Of a stretch of 64,000 nucleotides of DNA, positions 20,070 to 30,072 are shown one piece after another. The position numbers were made by a program, and so were the translations under genes. The notes below the pieces were generated by a model that worked only from the letters and a program-made list of their open reading frames with translations, had not been told where the DNA came from and ran no database searches. How positions within the stretch are numbered: position 1 is the stretch's first letter; each line of letters begins with the position of its first letter. The stretch spans positions 434,001-498,000 of the forward strand of contig NZ_JPKR02000003.1 of the NCBI RefSeq assembly GCF_000757425.2. Reading direction: 5' to 3'. This DNA is from Tatumella morbirosei. Its GTDB lineage: Bacteria > Pseudomonadota > Gammaproteobacteria > Enterobacterales > Enterobacteriaceae.

Positions 20070-21602
20070 ATGACAACTGTTTTTGATGCCCCTACACTCC
20101 GGCCAGAACGTCTGAGCGATGGCCCGGACTGGACCTTTGGACTGCTTGAAACTTACCTGGCCGAGATTGACCGTGTTGCAAAGTCATACCGGCTGGATAC
20201 CTACCCGCATCAGATAGAAGTAATTACGTCAGAACAAATGATGGATGCATATTCCAGCATTGGCATGCCTATCAACTATGCCCACTGGTCATTTGGTAAA
20301 AAATTTATTGAAACCGAACAACTCTATAAGCAAGGTCAACAAGGGCTGGCGTATGAAATTGTTATTAATTCTAATCCATGTATAGCTTATCTGATGGAAG
20401 AAAACACCATGACCATGCAGGCGCTGGTCATGGCCCATGCCTGCTATGGTCATAACTCCTTCTTTAAAAATAACTACCTGTTCCGGAGTTGGACCGATGC
20501 TGGCTCTATCGTTGATTATCTGCTTTTTGCCCGCAATTATATTTCTGATTGCGAGGAAAAATACGGTATTGAAGCAGTAGAACGGTTGCTGGACTCCTGT
20601 CATGCGCTGATGAACTATGGTGTAGACCGTTATAAAAGACCTCAAAAAATATCTTTGCAGGAAGAAAAAGCCCGACAAGAGAGCCGTGAGGCTTATCTGC
20701 AAAGTCAGGTAAATACCCTGTGGAGAACTTTGCCACGCAGAGAAAAAGAAGAAACTGCGGTCGAACGCCCCCGTTATCCCACGGAACCCCAGGAAAACCT
20801 GTTGTATTTTATGGAGAAAAACGCACCATTACTGGAACCGTGGCAACGCGAGATTCTCCGCATCGTGCGTAAAATCAGCCAGTATTTCTATCCCCAGAAA
20901 CAGACTCAGGTGATGAATGAGGGATGGGCTACCTTCTGGCATTACACTATCCTCAATCATTTATATGATGAGGGAAAAGTGACTGAGCGGTTTATGATGG
21001 AATTTCTGCACAGTCACACCAATGTCGTTGCCCAGCCACCGTACAACAGCCAGTGGTATAGTGGAATTAACCCTTATGCCCTGGGATTTGCGATGTTTCA
21101 GGACATTAAACGAATCTGCCAGTTCCCGACAGAGGAAGACAGAGCCTGGTTCCCGGATATCGCTGGCAGCGACTGGCTGGAAACTTTACATTTTGCGATG
21201 CGTGAATTTAAAGATGAAAGTTTTATCAGCCAGTTCCTGTCACCTAAAGTGATCCGTGATTTCCATCTTTTCTCAGTGGCTGACGATGATCGGAAAAATT
21301 TCCTGGAAATATCGGCCATCCATGATGATGAAGGATACCGGACAATACGACAGCAGCTCTCTGCTCAGTACAATCTGAGTAACATTGAACCAAACATTCA
21401 GGTGTGGGATGTGGATTTACGAGGCGATCGTTCTCTGACACTACGTTATATACCTCAGAACCGCGCTTCGCTGGGTGATAGCCGCACCGAAGTTCTGAAG
21501 CATGTGCACCGGTTATGGGGATTTGATGTAAAACTTGAACAACTGAATGATGACGGTAGTGTCGATATGCTGGAACGCTGTCCTCCCCGCCAACAAATCT
21601 AG
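20070..21602 (+). CDS. ycgB: SpoVR family protein YcgB
   Basis: Protein of 510 aa, the same length as E. coli YcgB. It opens MTTVFDAPTLRPERLSDGPD and carries the family core HACYGHNSFFKNNYLF, EKYGIEAVERLLDSCHALMNYGVDRYKRP and MNEGWATFWHYTILNHLYDEG, with conserved His and Glu residues that look metal-binding. The function is not established. Across bacteria it is found with PrkA and YhbH (here YeaG and YeaH), and in E. coli it shares RpoS/stress control with them. The ribosome site is GAGG, 8 nt before the ATG. Confidence 0.96.
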   Translation: MTTVFDAPTLRPERLSDGPDWTFGLLETYLAEIDRVAKSYRLDTYPHQIEVITSEQMMDAYSSIGMPINYAHWSFGKKFIETEQLYKQGQQGLAYEIVINSNPCIAYLMEENTMTMQALVMAHACYGHNSFFKNNYLFRSWTDAGSIVDYLLFARNYISDCEEKYGIEAVERLLDSCHALMNYGVDRYKRPQKISLQEEKARQESREAYLQSQVNTLWRTLPRREKEETAVERPRYPTEPQENLLYFMEKNAPLLEPWQREILRIVRKISQYFYPQKQTQVMNEGWATFWHYTILNHLYDEGKVTERFMMEFLHSHTNVVAQPPYNSQWYSGINPYALGFAMFQDIKRICQFPTEEDRAWFPDIAGSDWLETLHFAMREFKDESFISQFLSPKVIRDFHLFSVADDDRKNFLEISAIHDDEGYRTIRQQLSAQYNLSNIEPNIQVWDVDLRGDRSLTLRYIPQNRASLGDSRTEVLKHVHRLWGFDVKLEQLNDDGSVDMLERCPPRQQI

Positions 21603-21607
21603 TCTCT

Positions 21608-21635
21608 GTCCGGCCGGAGACGGCCGGACTTTCCC
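21608..21635. terminator. Terminator between convergent ycgB and fadR
   Basis: GTCCGGCCG, tetraloop GAGA, CGGCCGGAC: a 9-bp GC stem beginning 6 bp after the ycgB stop and followed by TTTCCC. The fadR stop codon is just beyond it. Confidence 0.68.
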
Positions 21636-21638
21636 GGG

Positions 21639-22337
21639 TTAAGCGGCAGGCTTTTGCATGCTGTGCCAGATTTTACCACTGTCACGACCGTAATCCCGCA
21701 CCAGCTCAGTAATCTTATCGTTGGCGGTTTGTGGGTCACACAGCTTAGACAGCGTGGTGTAAAATTCGTGCGCCCTTTCCTTAGCCTGAGGATTGGCAAA
21801 GTACTGCTTACCTACCCGGGTATAGAGACCTTTGAGGCCGTTGATAATAAGACCGTAGATCGGGTTACCGGAAGCAAACGCCAGGCCACGGAATACCCGG
21901 TAGTCGATATCCGAGTAGTCATCGCCGCGGAGTTCAGCTTCAAGAGCGTCAGTCAGAACCACCCGCGACTGTTCAGGATAGTGACGCAATGCACGGCTGA
22001 TAAAAATAGTCGCAATATTAGTACGCACTGACAGCAGATTATCAATCAGCTGCGGGACGCTTTCGTGATCGAGTCTGGCGAGTGTTTCGAGAATATTCAG
22101 ACCTGAAGTTTCCCAGAAGTCATTCACCCGGGTGGGTTTACCGTGTTGAATCGTTAGCCAGCCGTCGCGGGCTAACCGTTGCAGAATTTCGCGCAGTGTG
22201 GTGCGAGTGACACCGATCAGCTCAGACAGCTCACGCTCGGCAGGCAGAATAGATCCTGGCGGAAAACGGCTATTCCAGATACTTTCAATAATAAATTCTT
22301 CAGCGAACCCTGCCGGGCTTTGCGCCTTAATGACCAT
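21639..22337 (-). CDS. fadR: Fatty acid metabolism regulator FadR
   Basis: GntR-family transcription factor of 232 aa (239 in E. coli). It represses fatty-acid breakdown genes and activates fabA/fabB; long-chain acyl-CoA releases it from DNA. The N-terminal winged helix (about residues 9-75) contains [20 protein letters not shown], and the C-terminal acyl-CoA domain contains [19 protein letters not shown] and [16 protein letters not shown]. It ends slightly short (MQKPAA). In E. coli nhaB is divergent from fadR; here dsbB lies directly beyond, so nhaB is missing. A FadR operator is present upstream of fadD in this window. Confidence 0.96.
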   Translation of the reverse strand: MVIKAQSPAGFAEEFIIESIWNSRFPPGSILPAERELSELIGVTRTTLREILQRLARDGWLTIQHGKPTRVNDFWETSGLNILETLARLDHESVPQLIDNLLSVRTNIATIFISRALRHYPEQSRVVLTDALEAELRGDDYSDIDYRVFRGLAFASGNPIYGLIINGLKGLYTRVGKQYFANPQAKERAHEFYTTLSKLCDPQTANDKITELVRDYGRDSGKIWHSMQKPAA

Positions 22338-22599
22338 AGCAAATTATCTCTTTACCAACTGTCCGTTTATTGATTCATCATAACAAAACCATTATCAGCC
22401 ATATAGCATCACTGAGTATTAAAACACGATCAACATCAATAAATTTCTATATCCGATGCCGTTTTACCGTACAATTCTCAAACTTCCACCAGCGCAACAA
22501 AGGGTGACATTTTCCACACTGGTGGGTATGGGATATTGGTGGATTATCTGCCGTTTTGGTTTACACTGCAGGATATCTGATTTGGACAAGGAAAACAGC

Positions 22600-23118
22600 A
22601 TGTTACGAATGTTAAACCGTTGTTCTAAAGGCCGCACAGCATGGTTACTCCTTGCGCTAACGGCCTTAGCGTTAGAACTTACCGCTCTTTGGTTCCAGCA
22701 TGTTATGGGACTGAAGCCTTGTGTAATGTGTATTTATGAGCGTTGCGCCCTGTTAGGTGTGTTGCTGGCCGGTCTGGTAGGCGCTCTGGCTCCCGCGACG
22801 CCATTCCGCTTTATCGGGATTATTGTCTGGTTGATTGGTGCAGGTGAAGGTGTTCGTCTATCCTGGGAACATACCATGTTACAGGTTCATCCCCCACTAT
22901 TTGCCACCTGTGACTTTATGGCAAGATTCCCGTCCTGGTTGCCCCTCGACAAATGGGTACCGGGAATGTTCGTTGCCAGCGGTAATTGTCTTGACCGTAG
23001 CTGGACACTATTCAACCTGAGTATGCCGGAATGGCTGTTAGGGATATTTGTTGTCTATCTGCTGGTTGCCGTGTTAGTGCTGATTGCCCAGTTGAGTGTA
23101 TTCAGCCGCAGAAAATAA
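22600..23118 (+). CDS. dsbB: Disulfide bond formation protein DsbB
   Basis: Inner-membrane quinone reductase that reoxidises the periplasmic oxidant DsbA. ATG 22600 behind AAGGA gives 172 aa (176 in E. coli); upstream open frame is unlike the family. Four membrane segments are visible. The first redox pair is CVMC in [13 protein letters not shown]; the second is the cysteines in [10 protein letters not shown] and SGNCLDRSW. In E. coli nhaB precedes it in an operon; here it follows the fadR promoter region directly. Confidence 0.96.
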   Translation: MLRMLNRCSKGRTAWLLLALTALALELTALWFQHVMGLKPCVMCIYERCALLGVLLAGLVGALAPATPFRFIGIIVWLIGAGEGVRLSWEHTMLQVHPPLFATCDFMARFPSWLPLDKWVPGMFVASGNCLDRSWTLFNLSMPEWLLGIFVVYLLVAVLVLIAQLSVFSRRK

Positions 23119-23150
23119 ACCGCCAGTCATAACCAGAACCATGGCTGCTT

Positions 23151-23603
23151 TTAGCAGCCATTCTGATCCGGTCTTTCGATAATATGATCTTCCCAGTTTC
23201 GAACTTCACTTTCACGCACCGCAATGTATCTGACAGAAATGCGTTTAGCGTGCATTTCTTTGGCTGACCCCGTAAGTAACGGATGCCAGTCCGGAAGTGA
23301 CTTTCCTTCGGCCAGTAACCGGTAACCACAGGTCTTTGGTAACCAGGAGAAGGTCGGCAGGTTCTCTCGTGTGAGTTTGATACAATCCGGCTCGTACTCA
23401 AAGCGCGTTTCATAATGCTTACAACGACAACTTTTTATATTAAGTAAATTGCAGGCCACATTGGTGAAGTAAATTTCATCCGTATCCGCATCCTGCAATT
23501 TGTTCAGACAACACTGCCCGCAACCATCACAGACAGATTCCCACTCCTCATCTGTCATTTGTTCAAGACTTTTGGTTTTCCAGAAAGGAGGATCGGTTAT
23601 CAT
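23151..23603 (-). CDS. ycgN: YcgN family cysteine cluster protein (UPF0260)
   Basis: Soluble protein of 150 aa (153 in E. coli) with conserved cysteines in CDGCGQCC (near residue 26), [21 protein letters not shown] and [26 protein letters not shown], of the YkgJ zinc/iron-chelating type. The metal and function are unproven. It is the first gene of a minus-strand run with ycgM and ycgL in inverse order along the strand, as in E. coli. Confidence 0.93.
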   Translation of the reverse strand: MITDPPFWKTKSLEQMTDEEWESVCDGCGQCCLNKLQDADTDEIYFTNVACNLLNIKSCRCKHYETRFEYEPDCIKLTRENLPTFSWLPKTCGYRLLAEGKSLPDWHPLLTGSAKEMHAKRISVRYIAVRESEVRNWEDHIIERPDQNGC

Positions 23604-23666
23604 AATTTGGTCTCTTTATAAAAATCAGCCGCCCGTTATAAAGAGTCATCACCGGATATGCAAGTA

Positions 23667-24326
23667 TTACGACACCCTTGTACTCACACCGTGGTCAGCA
23701 AATGACACTTTTAACGAATCACCGCTCGCTAACGGACCCACTCCTTCCGGGGTGCCGGTCAGAATAATGTCCCCGGGACGCAGAGTAAAGAAGCGTGACA
23801 TATAAGCAATCAGGGGCACAATTTTGTACATCATATCGCTGGTATTTCCCGACTGGCGCACTTCTCCGTTGATTTCCAGTTTCAGTGGCGTGTTCTGAGG
23901 ATCACCGTTAAATTCGGCTGCCGGAATAAATCCGGAAACCGGACAGGAATTATCAAAGCCTTTCGATTTTTCCCACGGTTGCCCTTTTTTCTTCAGACCT
24001 GCCTGAACAGTACGTAGAGTCAAATCCAGTGCGACACCGTAACCCGCAATCGCCGGCAAAACCTGTTCTTCACTGGCCTGCTGTAAGGTGCTGCCAATCA
24101 ACACGGCCAGTTCCACTTCATGATGAATCTCACCCAAGCCCGACAGCAGAGAGAGTGGCTGACGAAGATCACAGAGCGCCGTTTCCGGCTTAATGAATAC
24201 TACCGGTTCTTCCGGAGTGATACTCCCCATTTCACTGATATGTTTCGCGTAGTTGCTTCCTACACAGACTACTTTCCCGGCGGGTAAATTGAGTAACTCA
24301 CCCTGCCAGTTACGATGTTGATACAT
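23667..24326 (-). CDS. ycgM: Fumarylacetoacetate hydrolase family protein YcgM
   Basis: 219 aa, the length of E. coli YcgM. Members of this FAH fold act as acylpyruvate hydrolases or oxaloacetate decarboxylases/tautomerases; the substrate here is not fixed by sequence. The metal-binding acids lie in GEIHHEVELAVLIG, and the substrate region in FDNSCPVSG and RPGDIILTGTPEGVGPL. It is followed on the same strand by ycgN after a 63-bp gap. Confidence 0.93.
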   Translation of the reverse strand: MYQHRNWQGELLNLPAGKVVCVGSNYAKHISEMGSITPEEPVVFIKPETALCDLRQPLSLLSGLGEIHHEVELAVLIGSTLQQASEEQVLPAIAGYGVALDLTLRTVQAGLKKKGQPWEKSKGFDNSCPVSGFIPAAEFNGDPQNTPLKLEINGEVRQSGNTSDMMYKIVPLIAYMSRFFTLRPGDIILTGTPEGVGPLASGDSLKVSFADHGVSTRVS

Positions 24327-24604
24327 GATGTCCCCTTAGTTTGGTATAAGAAAGCATTAACCTCCGTTATACTTAGCAAGAAAACCAGTAAAAGAAAATA
24401 GCGTAACTGCGTAGTTGTTAACCACAGCCACAGACAATAAGTAACAAAGTCTTACCTGTAGTCTATCCTTGTGTGACGGTGGATTCCCTGACAAATAAAA
24501 TGTGGGTTAACTGTTTAGCGCAAAGACATCCGGGAAAGGAGGAACAAAACAGAAATAATGCTCTGCAAATAACACTGGTTATATTTACAGAGGAATCCTA
24601 ATAA

Positions 24605-24877
24605 TTAATTCTCGTTAGCAGACAGGTGCATTTTAAGTAAGTTTTCGACCGGAGGAGGTACCTGTAAATAATAACCTTTATCCTGTAATTCCTGTCTGAC
24701 TTTCACAATGTCCGCACTGCCCAGTTTCTCGCGGCCAGAGAGTGAAATCACCATAGCCAGCACTGGTTTGCCAAATCCCTTGAGTAGTTCAGCGGGCACG
24801 CGGGAAAAGTCATCTTTTTTTTCGATATACAGATAAGTCTGATCACGTAGCGGACTTCTGTAAATGGCGCAAAACAT
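24605..24877 (-). CDS. ycgL: YcgL domain protein
   Basis: Small protein of 90 aa with the YcgL fold. It starts [20 protein letters not shown] and has the conserved [16 protein letters not shown] and [13 protein letters not shown]. Of unknown function, conserved next to minC and transcribed divergently from it. Slightly shorter than E. coli YcgL at the C-terminus. Confidence 0.93.
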   Translation of the reverse strand: MFCAIYRSPLRDQTYLYIEKKDDFSRVPAELLKGFGKPVLAMVISLSGREKLGSADIVKVRQELQDKGYYLQVPPPVENLLKMHLSANEN

Positions 24878-25034
24878 ATTTTTCTCCGAATTAATCTGTA
24901 TGGTGACTTGCCTCTATAATAGTGTAACTATAACATGACAGGAGTCATTCGAATATTGAACCTTCTGGGCCAGGTGTAGATATTTTATCGCTTGTTCAGA
25001 AATGAAACTGTCAAACAGGACTGAGTCGGGACAG

Positions 25035-25757
25035 ATGTCGCAAACGCCAATCGAACTAAAAGGCAGCAGTTTTACTTTATCTGTTGTCCATCTTCACCAT
25101 TCACAACCCGAGGTGATTCGTCAGGCGCTTCAGGAAAAAATTGATCAGGCCCCGGCGTTTCTCAAAAATGCCCCGGTAGTCCTGAATATTTCATCGCTAT
25201 CATCAGCGGTTAACTGGACACAGATGCAACAGGCCGTTACCTCTACCGGTTTGCGGATTATGGGGGTAAGTGGCTGTAAAGACGAGCAACTAAAGTCACT
25301 GATCCAGGCGGCGGGTTTGCCTGTATTAACTGAAGGTAAAGAAACCCGTAAGCCCGCGAAAGGTGAAACTACTCCCGTCGCTGCAGAACCTGTCATTCAG
25401 GATCCGGTTGTTGACAGTGAAAAATTTGCCAGAACCCGCATAATTAATACCCCGGTACGGTCCGGGCAACAGATTTATGCTAAAAATGCTGACTTAATCG
25501 TCACCAGTAGTGTCAGCGCAGGCGCAGAACTTGTTGCTGATGGTAATATTCATATTTACGGAATGATGCGCGGCCGGGCTCTCGCCGGAGCCGGAGGGGA
25601 CCAAAATGCCGGAATATTTTGCACAAATTTAGCGGCCGAGTTGGTATCCATTGCCGGAGAATACTGGATTATGGATCAAATTCCTGCGGAGTTTTTTGGC
25701 AAGGCCGCACGACTGACATTAACCGACGGTGTATTGTCGATAAAGACACTAAATTAG
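25035..25757 (+). CDS. minC: Septum site-determining protein MinC
   Basis: Inhibitor of FtsZ ring formation away from mid-cell. ATG 25035 (behind CGGGA) gives 240 aa (231 in E. coli) starting [20 protein letters not shown]; the upstream ATG at 25002 adds residues not seen in the family. The N-terminal FtsZ-antagonist domain (about 1-110) joins by a linker to the C-terminal beta-helix (about 140-240) with [28 protein letters not shown] and [10 protein letters not shown], which binds MinD. First gene of minCDE. Confidence 0.97.
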   Translation: MSQTPIELKGSSFTLSVVHLHHSQPEVIRQALQEKIDQAPAFLKNAPVVLNISSLSSAVNWTQMQQAVTSTGLRIMGVSGCKDEQLKSLIQAAGLPVLTEGKETRKPAKGETTPVAAEPVIQDPVVDSEKFARTRIINTPVRSGQQIYAKNADLIVTSSVSAGAELVADGNIHIYGMMRGRALAGAGGDQNAGIFCTNLAAELVSIAGEYWIMDQIPAEFFGKAARLTLTDGVLSIKTLN

Positions 25758-25790
25758 ACCCCTTTTCTATTGTTAAGGAAATCATTATAT

Positions 25791-26603
25791 ATGGCACGCA
25801 TTATTGTAGTTACATCTGGTAAAGGGGGCGTTGGCAAGACAACGTCAAGCGCGGCCATCGCAACCGGTTTAGCGCAAAAGGGAAAAAAAACCGTCGTTAT
25901 CGATTTCGATATCGGTTTGCGTAACCTGGATTTAATCATGGGCTGTGAACGGCGCGTTGTTTATGACTTCGTTAACGTGATTCAGGGTGATGCCACACTG
26001 AATCAGGCTCTGATTAAAGATAAGCGTACCGAAAACCTGTTCATCCTTCCTGCATCACAAACCCGTGATAAAGATGCCCTGAATTATGATGGTGTCGGTA
26101 AAGTGCTGGATGAACTGGCGACCATGGACTTCGATTTTATTGTCTGTGACTCACCGGCCGGTATAGAAACCGGTGCGTTGATGGCACTCTACTTCGCTGA
26201 TGAAGCGGTTATCACCACCAACCCTGAAGTTTCTTCGGTCCGTGACTCCGACCGTATTCTCGGCATTATTGCCTCCAAATCACGTCGTGCCGAAAAAGGG
26301 CAGGATCCGGTGAAAGAACACCTGCTGCTAACCCGTTATAACCCGGGTCGTGTCAGCCGGGGTGATATGCTAAGCATGGAAGATGTGCTGGAAATTCTGC
26401 GCATTCCTCTGGTAGGTGTGATTCCTGAAGACCAGTCGGTGTTGCGCGCCTCTAACCAGGGGGAGCCTGTTATCCTGGATACCATTTCAGATGCAGGTAA
26501 AGCCTACGCTGATACCGTCGATCGCTTACTCGGCGAAGAACGTCCCTTCCGCTTTATTGAAGAAGAGAAGAAGGGTTTCCTAAAACGCCTGTTCGGGGGA
26601 TAA
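25791..26603 (+). CDS. minD: Septum site-determining ATPase MinD
   Basis: Membrane-binding ATPase that recruits MinC and oscillates under MinE. ATG 25791, behind AAGGAA, gives 270 aa as in E. coli. The deviant Walker A GKGGVGKTT is at residues 10-18; DSPAGIETGAL is the Walker B/switch II region; the C-terminal amphipathic membrane helix is EEKKGFLKRLFGG. It follows minC by 33 bp and precedes minE by 3 bp. Confidence 0.98.
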   Translation: MARIIVVTSGKGGVGKTTSSAAIATGLAQKGKKTVVIDFDIGLRNLDLIMGCERRVVYDFVNVIQGDATLNQALIKDKRTENLFILPASQTRDKDALNYDGVGKVLDELATMDFDFIVCDSPAGIETGALMALYFADEAVITTNPEVSSVRDSDRILGIIASKSRRAEKGQDPVKEHLLLTRYNPGRVSRGDMLSMEDVLEILRIPLVGVIPEDQSVLRASNQGEPVILDTISDAGKAYADTVDRLLGEERPFRFIEEEKKGFLKRLFGG

Positions 26604-26606
26604 GCC

Positions 26607-26876
26607 ATGGCATTACTTGATTTCTTTTTATCCCGTAAAAAAAATACTGCTAATATCGCCAAAGAAAGATTGCAGATTATTGTTGCGGAACGTCGTCGTG
26701 GAGACAGCGAACCCCACTACCTGCCGCAGTTAAAGCGCGATATTTTGGAAGTGATTTGTAAATACGTGAAGATTGATCCGGATATGGTGACTGTCCAGTT
26801 GGATCAAAAAGGCGAAGACATTTCGATCCTTGAACTAAACGTGACCTTGCCGGAAACGGAAGAAGCACCGAAATGA
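26607..26876 (+). CDS. minE: Cell division topological specificity factor MinE
   Basis: 89 aa (88 in E. coli). The N-terminal [20 protein letters not shown] holds the membrane-targeting and anti-MinCD region that stimulates MinD ATPase; the C-terminal part (about 32-89) is the dimerising topological specificity domain with [16 protein letters not shown]. Last gene of minCDE. Confidence 0.97.
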   Translation: MALLDFFLSRKKNTANIAKERLQIIVAERRRGDSEPHYLPQLKRDILEVICKYVKIDPDMVTVQLDQKGEDISILELNVTLPETEEAPK

Positions 26877-26895
26877 TTCTGTGTGACAGATAGCA

Positions 26896-26919
26896 GATGC
26901 CGCGTTAAACCGCGGCATC
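26896..26919. terminator. Terminator between convergent minE and rnd
   Basis: GATGCCGCG / CGCGGCATC, 9-bp stem with TTAAAC loop, followed by TCTCTG. No long T-run; it may serve both converging transcripts. Confidence 0.55.
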
Positions 26920-26927
26920 TCTCTGAA

Positions 26928-28049
26928 TTATTTAGCGGCGATAATGGCGGTGATCTTTTCTGCCATTAACTCTCCCCGCCATCCTTTTAATAATTCTGGT
27001 CTATTTTCACGGGGCTTTATCTGCCAGTGCGCTGACAATACCTGATTTATTTGCCTGCGTGAGGCCAGAAGTTCCTGACTGAAACCCGTCTGTTCACTTG
27101 TCTGCTTAATAAAGGCTTTTAAATCCTTAAACAGTGTCTTGTAACCTGGACAGTCAATAAGATTTTTTATCGCCGCCGGTAGTTGCTGTTCAGGTTCGGC
27201 CTGAGCTTCTGCCACCAACTGTAGCATCGACTGCCCATGAAACCGAATCTCGGGCCCGGTCAGCCCCAGCTGCTGTAACTCCCCTAACGATCCTGGCAGG
27301 TAACGAGCGACTTTCCACAGATTCTCTTCTTTCACCACAAAATTGACGGCCATATCTTTACGTCGCGCATAGCTCAGTCGCCAGGCCGCCAGTTTTTGTA
27401 GGGCCGCCAGCTGACGCGGACGTAGTTGCCAGGCCTGACCTATTTCTGCCCACGCATGTTCTGCTGGCAGAATATCCTGACGCCGTTCACATAACATCTC
27501 ACATTCACTCAATGCTTTATCCAGTACCTGTCGTTCAGTGGCTTGCTGATGCAATTTCCGGGCAATCGGCAGCAAATATTCCACATCGGCCGCAGCATAA
27601 AGGCACTGACGTTCGGTTAACGGCCGTGCGAGCCAGTCAGTTCTGGATTCGCTCTTATCCAACTCAACCCCGGTAAACTCTGCCACCATCGCAGCAAATC
27701 CCAGTGACATAGGGTAACCGAGGAATGCCGCCAGAATTTGTGTATCCAGCATCGGTGACGGCAACACTGAAAAACGGTGCAGAAAGACCTCAAGATCTTC
27801 TCCACCGGCATGAAGATATTTAATCACCCGCTGATCACTTAACAATGTAATAAACGGCGACCAGTCAGTAATAGTGAGCGGGTCAATCAGGGTCACCGCC
27901 TCACCGTCAAATAACTGAATTAACCCTAATTGTGGGTAGTAGGTACGGGTACGTACAAATTCGGTATCCAGAGCAACGGCTGAGTGTTTCAGGGCGGACT
28001 GGCAGACTTCAGCCAGTTGCTGATCAGTGTCGATAATTTGATAATTCAA
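26928..28049 (-). CDS. rnd: Ribonuclease D
   Basis: 3'-5' exoribonuclease acting in tRNA 3' maturation. The likely start is TTG at 28049 (TTG-AAT-TAT-CAA, Leu/Met-Asn-Tyr-Gln), which gives 373 aa (375 in E. coli, whose rnd also starts with UUG); the ATG at 28094 falls in the tail of the fadD terminator and adds residues unlike the family. The DEDDy exonuclease domain holds ALDTEFVRTRTYYP (D, E), LHAGGEDLEVF and YAAADVEYLLP; two HRDC domains follow (about 210-370). In E. coli and here it follows fadD on the same strand. Confidence 0.94.
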   Translation of the reverse strand: MNYQIIDTDQQLAEVCQSALKHSAVALDTEFVRTRTYYPQLGLIQLFDGEAVTLIDPLTITDWSPFITLLSDQRVIKYLHAGGEDLEVFLHRFSVLPSPMLDTQILAAFLGYPMSLGFAAMVAEFTGVELDKSESRTDWLARPLTERQCLYAAADVEYLLPIARKLHQQATERQVLDKALSECEMLCERRQDILPAEHAWAEIGQAWQLRPRQLAALQKLAAWRLSYARRKDMAVNFVVKEENLWKVARYLPGSLGELQQLGLTGPEIRFHGQSMLQLVAEAQAEPEQQLPAAIKNLIDCPGYKTLFKDLKAFIKQTSEQTGFSQELLASRRQINQVLSAHWQIKPRENRPELLKGWRGELMAEKITAIIAAK

Positions 28050-28094
28050 AGCAAAATTCTCTCTTACTGCGAAAATTCTCCGCAGCGATGACAT

Positions 28095-28123
28095 AAAAAC
28101 AAAACGCCGGTTTACCCGGCGTT
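28095..28123 (-). terminator. Rho-independent terminator after fadD
   Basis: Read on the minus strand: AACGCCGG, loop GTAAA, CCGGCGTT, then TTGTTTTT, 22 bp after the fadD stop codon. It separates fadD from rnd. Confidence 0.82.
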
Positions 28124-28145
28124 GACATAAAAATGCTTCACCCTG

Positions 28146-29858
28146 TCAGCCCTGGCCTTGTGCCATCGCTTCTGCGCGCAACTCACGGCGCAAAATTTTT
28201 CCAACATTACTTTTCGGCAAAGCATCACGAAATTCAATATATTTAGGGATTTTATAGCCTGTCAGATTTTGACGACAATGGTCAAGTAACTCTTCCCGGG
28301 TCAGCGACTTATCTCTGGCTACCACAAACACTTTGATTGCCTCTCCCGTGGCATCGCTCGGTACACTCACCGCGGCCACTTCAGAAACCTTGGCATGAGA
28401 CATGATTACTTCTTCGATTTCACTGGGATAAACATTAAAACCCGATACCAGAATCATATCTTTTTTACGATCAACAATCCGGATAAAACCTTCACGGTCT
28501 ACTGTAACAATATCCCCACTGTGCAGCCAGCCGTCTGTCATTACCTCACGTGTAGCTTCGGGTTGTTGCCAGTAACCTGCCATCACCTGTGGCCCACGAA
28601 TCAGTAATTCCCCCTGCTCGCCGTCCAACAGTTCCTGACCGTTATCATCCACCACTTTTATTTCTGTAGAGGGTACCGGTACTCCGATACTGCCAGTATA
28701 ACTGGTAATATTACAGGGATTGACGGAAACCAGTGGAGAACACTCCGTCAGGCCATAGCCCTCCAGAAGATAATTACCCGTCAGTGCCTCCCACCGTTCA
28801 GCGACGATTTTATTGACGGCCATTCCCCCACCGACAGTGAGTTTGAGTGCTGAAAAATCTAGTTTTCTGAACTCAGGGTTACTCAGCAAACTATTGAATA
28901 AAGTATTCACCCCGCTCAGCGTCGTAAACCGGTAACGGGCGAGTGTTTTAATCATGGATTTAGTATCAAAAGGATTAGTAATCAGTAGATTACTCCCACC
29001 TACCTCCAGAAAAAGCAAACAATTCACTGTCAGGGCGAAGATGTGATACAAAGGCAATGCCGTCACCACCATCTCTTCGCCAGGGGTCAGCAATCCGCCA
29101 TACATCGCTTTACACTGCTCGAGGTTAGCCTGCAGGTTCCGGTGAGTCAGCATCGCCCCTTTTGCCAGTCCGGTTGTACCTCCGGTATATTGCAGAAACG
29201 CCAGATCACTGTTATTTAATTCTGGTCGGACGTAAGTCAGTTGGTGCCCCCGCCTGAGGCATTCGCGATAGGAGTGTACGCCTTCCAGAGACCAGGCTGG
29301 TACCAACCGTTTAACATACTTCACCGCCAGATTCACCAGGGTACGTTTAGGCCAACGCAGGCCGTCACCTAACTGAGAAACAATCACGTGTTTTACCCGG
29401 GTGTCACCAATCACCTGCTGGAGGGTATGAACAAAATTACTGACGATAACGATCGCTTCAGCGCCACTGTCAGACAATTGATGGCGTAACTCTCTGGGCT
29501 TATACAACGGATTAACATTTACAACCACCATCCCCGCCCGCAGAATACCGAACAGAGCTATTGGAAACTGCAAAGTATTAGGCATCATCAGCGCAACCCT
29601 GGTGCCTTTCTCCAGTTTGAGTTCCTGCTGCAGATAAGCGGCGAAGGCACAGCTCTGCTCTTCCAACTGGCGGAACGTCAGCTCTTGCCCCATGCTGATA
29701 TAGGCAGGTTTATCGTTATAGCGTAGTACCGCATGCTCGAAAAGATCAATCAGTGAGTTGTAGTGATCGGCATCGATCTCTGGCGGTACCCCGTCAGGAT
29801 AATGTGCTAACCAGGCCTTCGTCCTTGCTGGCGTTGAAAAATCATATTGTAACACCAT
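28146..29858 (-). CDS. fadD: Long-chain fatty acid-CoA ligase
   Basis: Activates imported fatty acids to acyl-CoA, entry to beta-oxidation, at the inner membrane. ATG 29858 has a strong ribosome site (AGGAGGGATTAAAC) and gives 570 aa (561 in E. coli; the extra residues are at the N-terminus, [16 protein letters not shown]). ANL superfamily signatures: [16 protein letters not shown] (AMP/P-loop), [22 protein letters not shown], and the C-terminal lysine region [13 protein letters not shown] FadR operator lies just upstream, and fadR is in this window. Confidence 0.97.
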   Translation of the reverse strand: MVLQYDFSTPARTKAWLAHYPDGVPPEIDADHYNSLIDLFEHAVLRYNDKPAYISMGQELTFRQLEEQSCAFAAYLQQELKLEKGTRVALMMPNTLQFPIALFGILRAGMVVVNVNPLYKPRELRHQLSDSGAEAIVIVSNFVHTLQQVIGDTRVKHVIVSQLGDGLRWPKRTLVNLAVKYVKRLVPAWSLEGVHSYRECLRRGHQLTYVRPELNNSDLAFLQYTGGTTGLAKGAMLTHRNLQANLEQCKAMYGGLLTPGEEMVVTALPLYHIFALTVNCLLFLEVGGSNLLITNPFDTKSMIKTLARYRFTTLSGVNTLFNSLLSNPEFRKLDFSALKLTVGGGMAVNKIVAERWEALTGNYLLEGYGLTECSPLVSVNPCNITSYTGSIGVPVPSTEIKVVDDNGQELLDGEQGELLIRGPQVMAGYWQQPEATREVMTDGWLHSGDIVTVDREGFIRIVDRKKDMILVSGFNVYPSEIEEVIMSHAKVSEVAAVSVPSDATGEAIKVFVVARDKSLTREELLDHCRQNLTGYKIPKYIEFRDALPKSNVGKILRRELRAEAMAQGQG

Positions 29859-29891
29859 GTTTAATCCCTCCTGCCTGTTTAACATTATTTT

Positions 29892-29908
29892 AACTCATTG
29901 TACCAGTT
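29892..29908 (-). promoter_or_regulatory. FadR operator upstream of fadD
   Basis: Minus-strand sequence AACTGGTACAATGAGTT, 34 bp upstream of the fadD start codon. It matches the FadR consensus (TGGN7A-type, AnCTGGTnnnACCAGnT) in its left half and differs at three positions from the E. coli fadD site as I recall it (AGCTGGTATGATGAGTT). FadR would repress fadD here until acyl-CoA accumulates. Confidence 0.72.
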
Positions 29909-29978
29909 TGCTAATAACATGATTTCCGTGTTGCGATATCTGTCACTAATTACTACATATCTTAACGGCCAGGCATAT

Positions 29979-30008
29979 AAAAAAACCCGGAGCCATACTG
30001 GCTCCGGG
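29979..30008 (-). terminator. Rho-independent terminator after yeaY
   Basis: Minus strand: CCCGGAGCC, loop AGTAT, GGCTCCGGG, then TTTTTTT. It lies 65 bp past the yeaY stop codon and upstream of the fadD promoter. Confidence 0.85.
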
Positions 30009-30072
30009 CCGGATATATCATTTACCTTTATTACGGGCCGGGGGAGGCCTTCTCACTGGCATGCCCTGGGCT

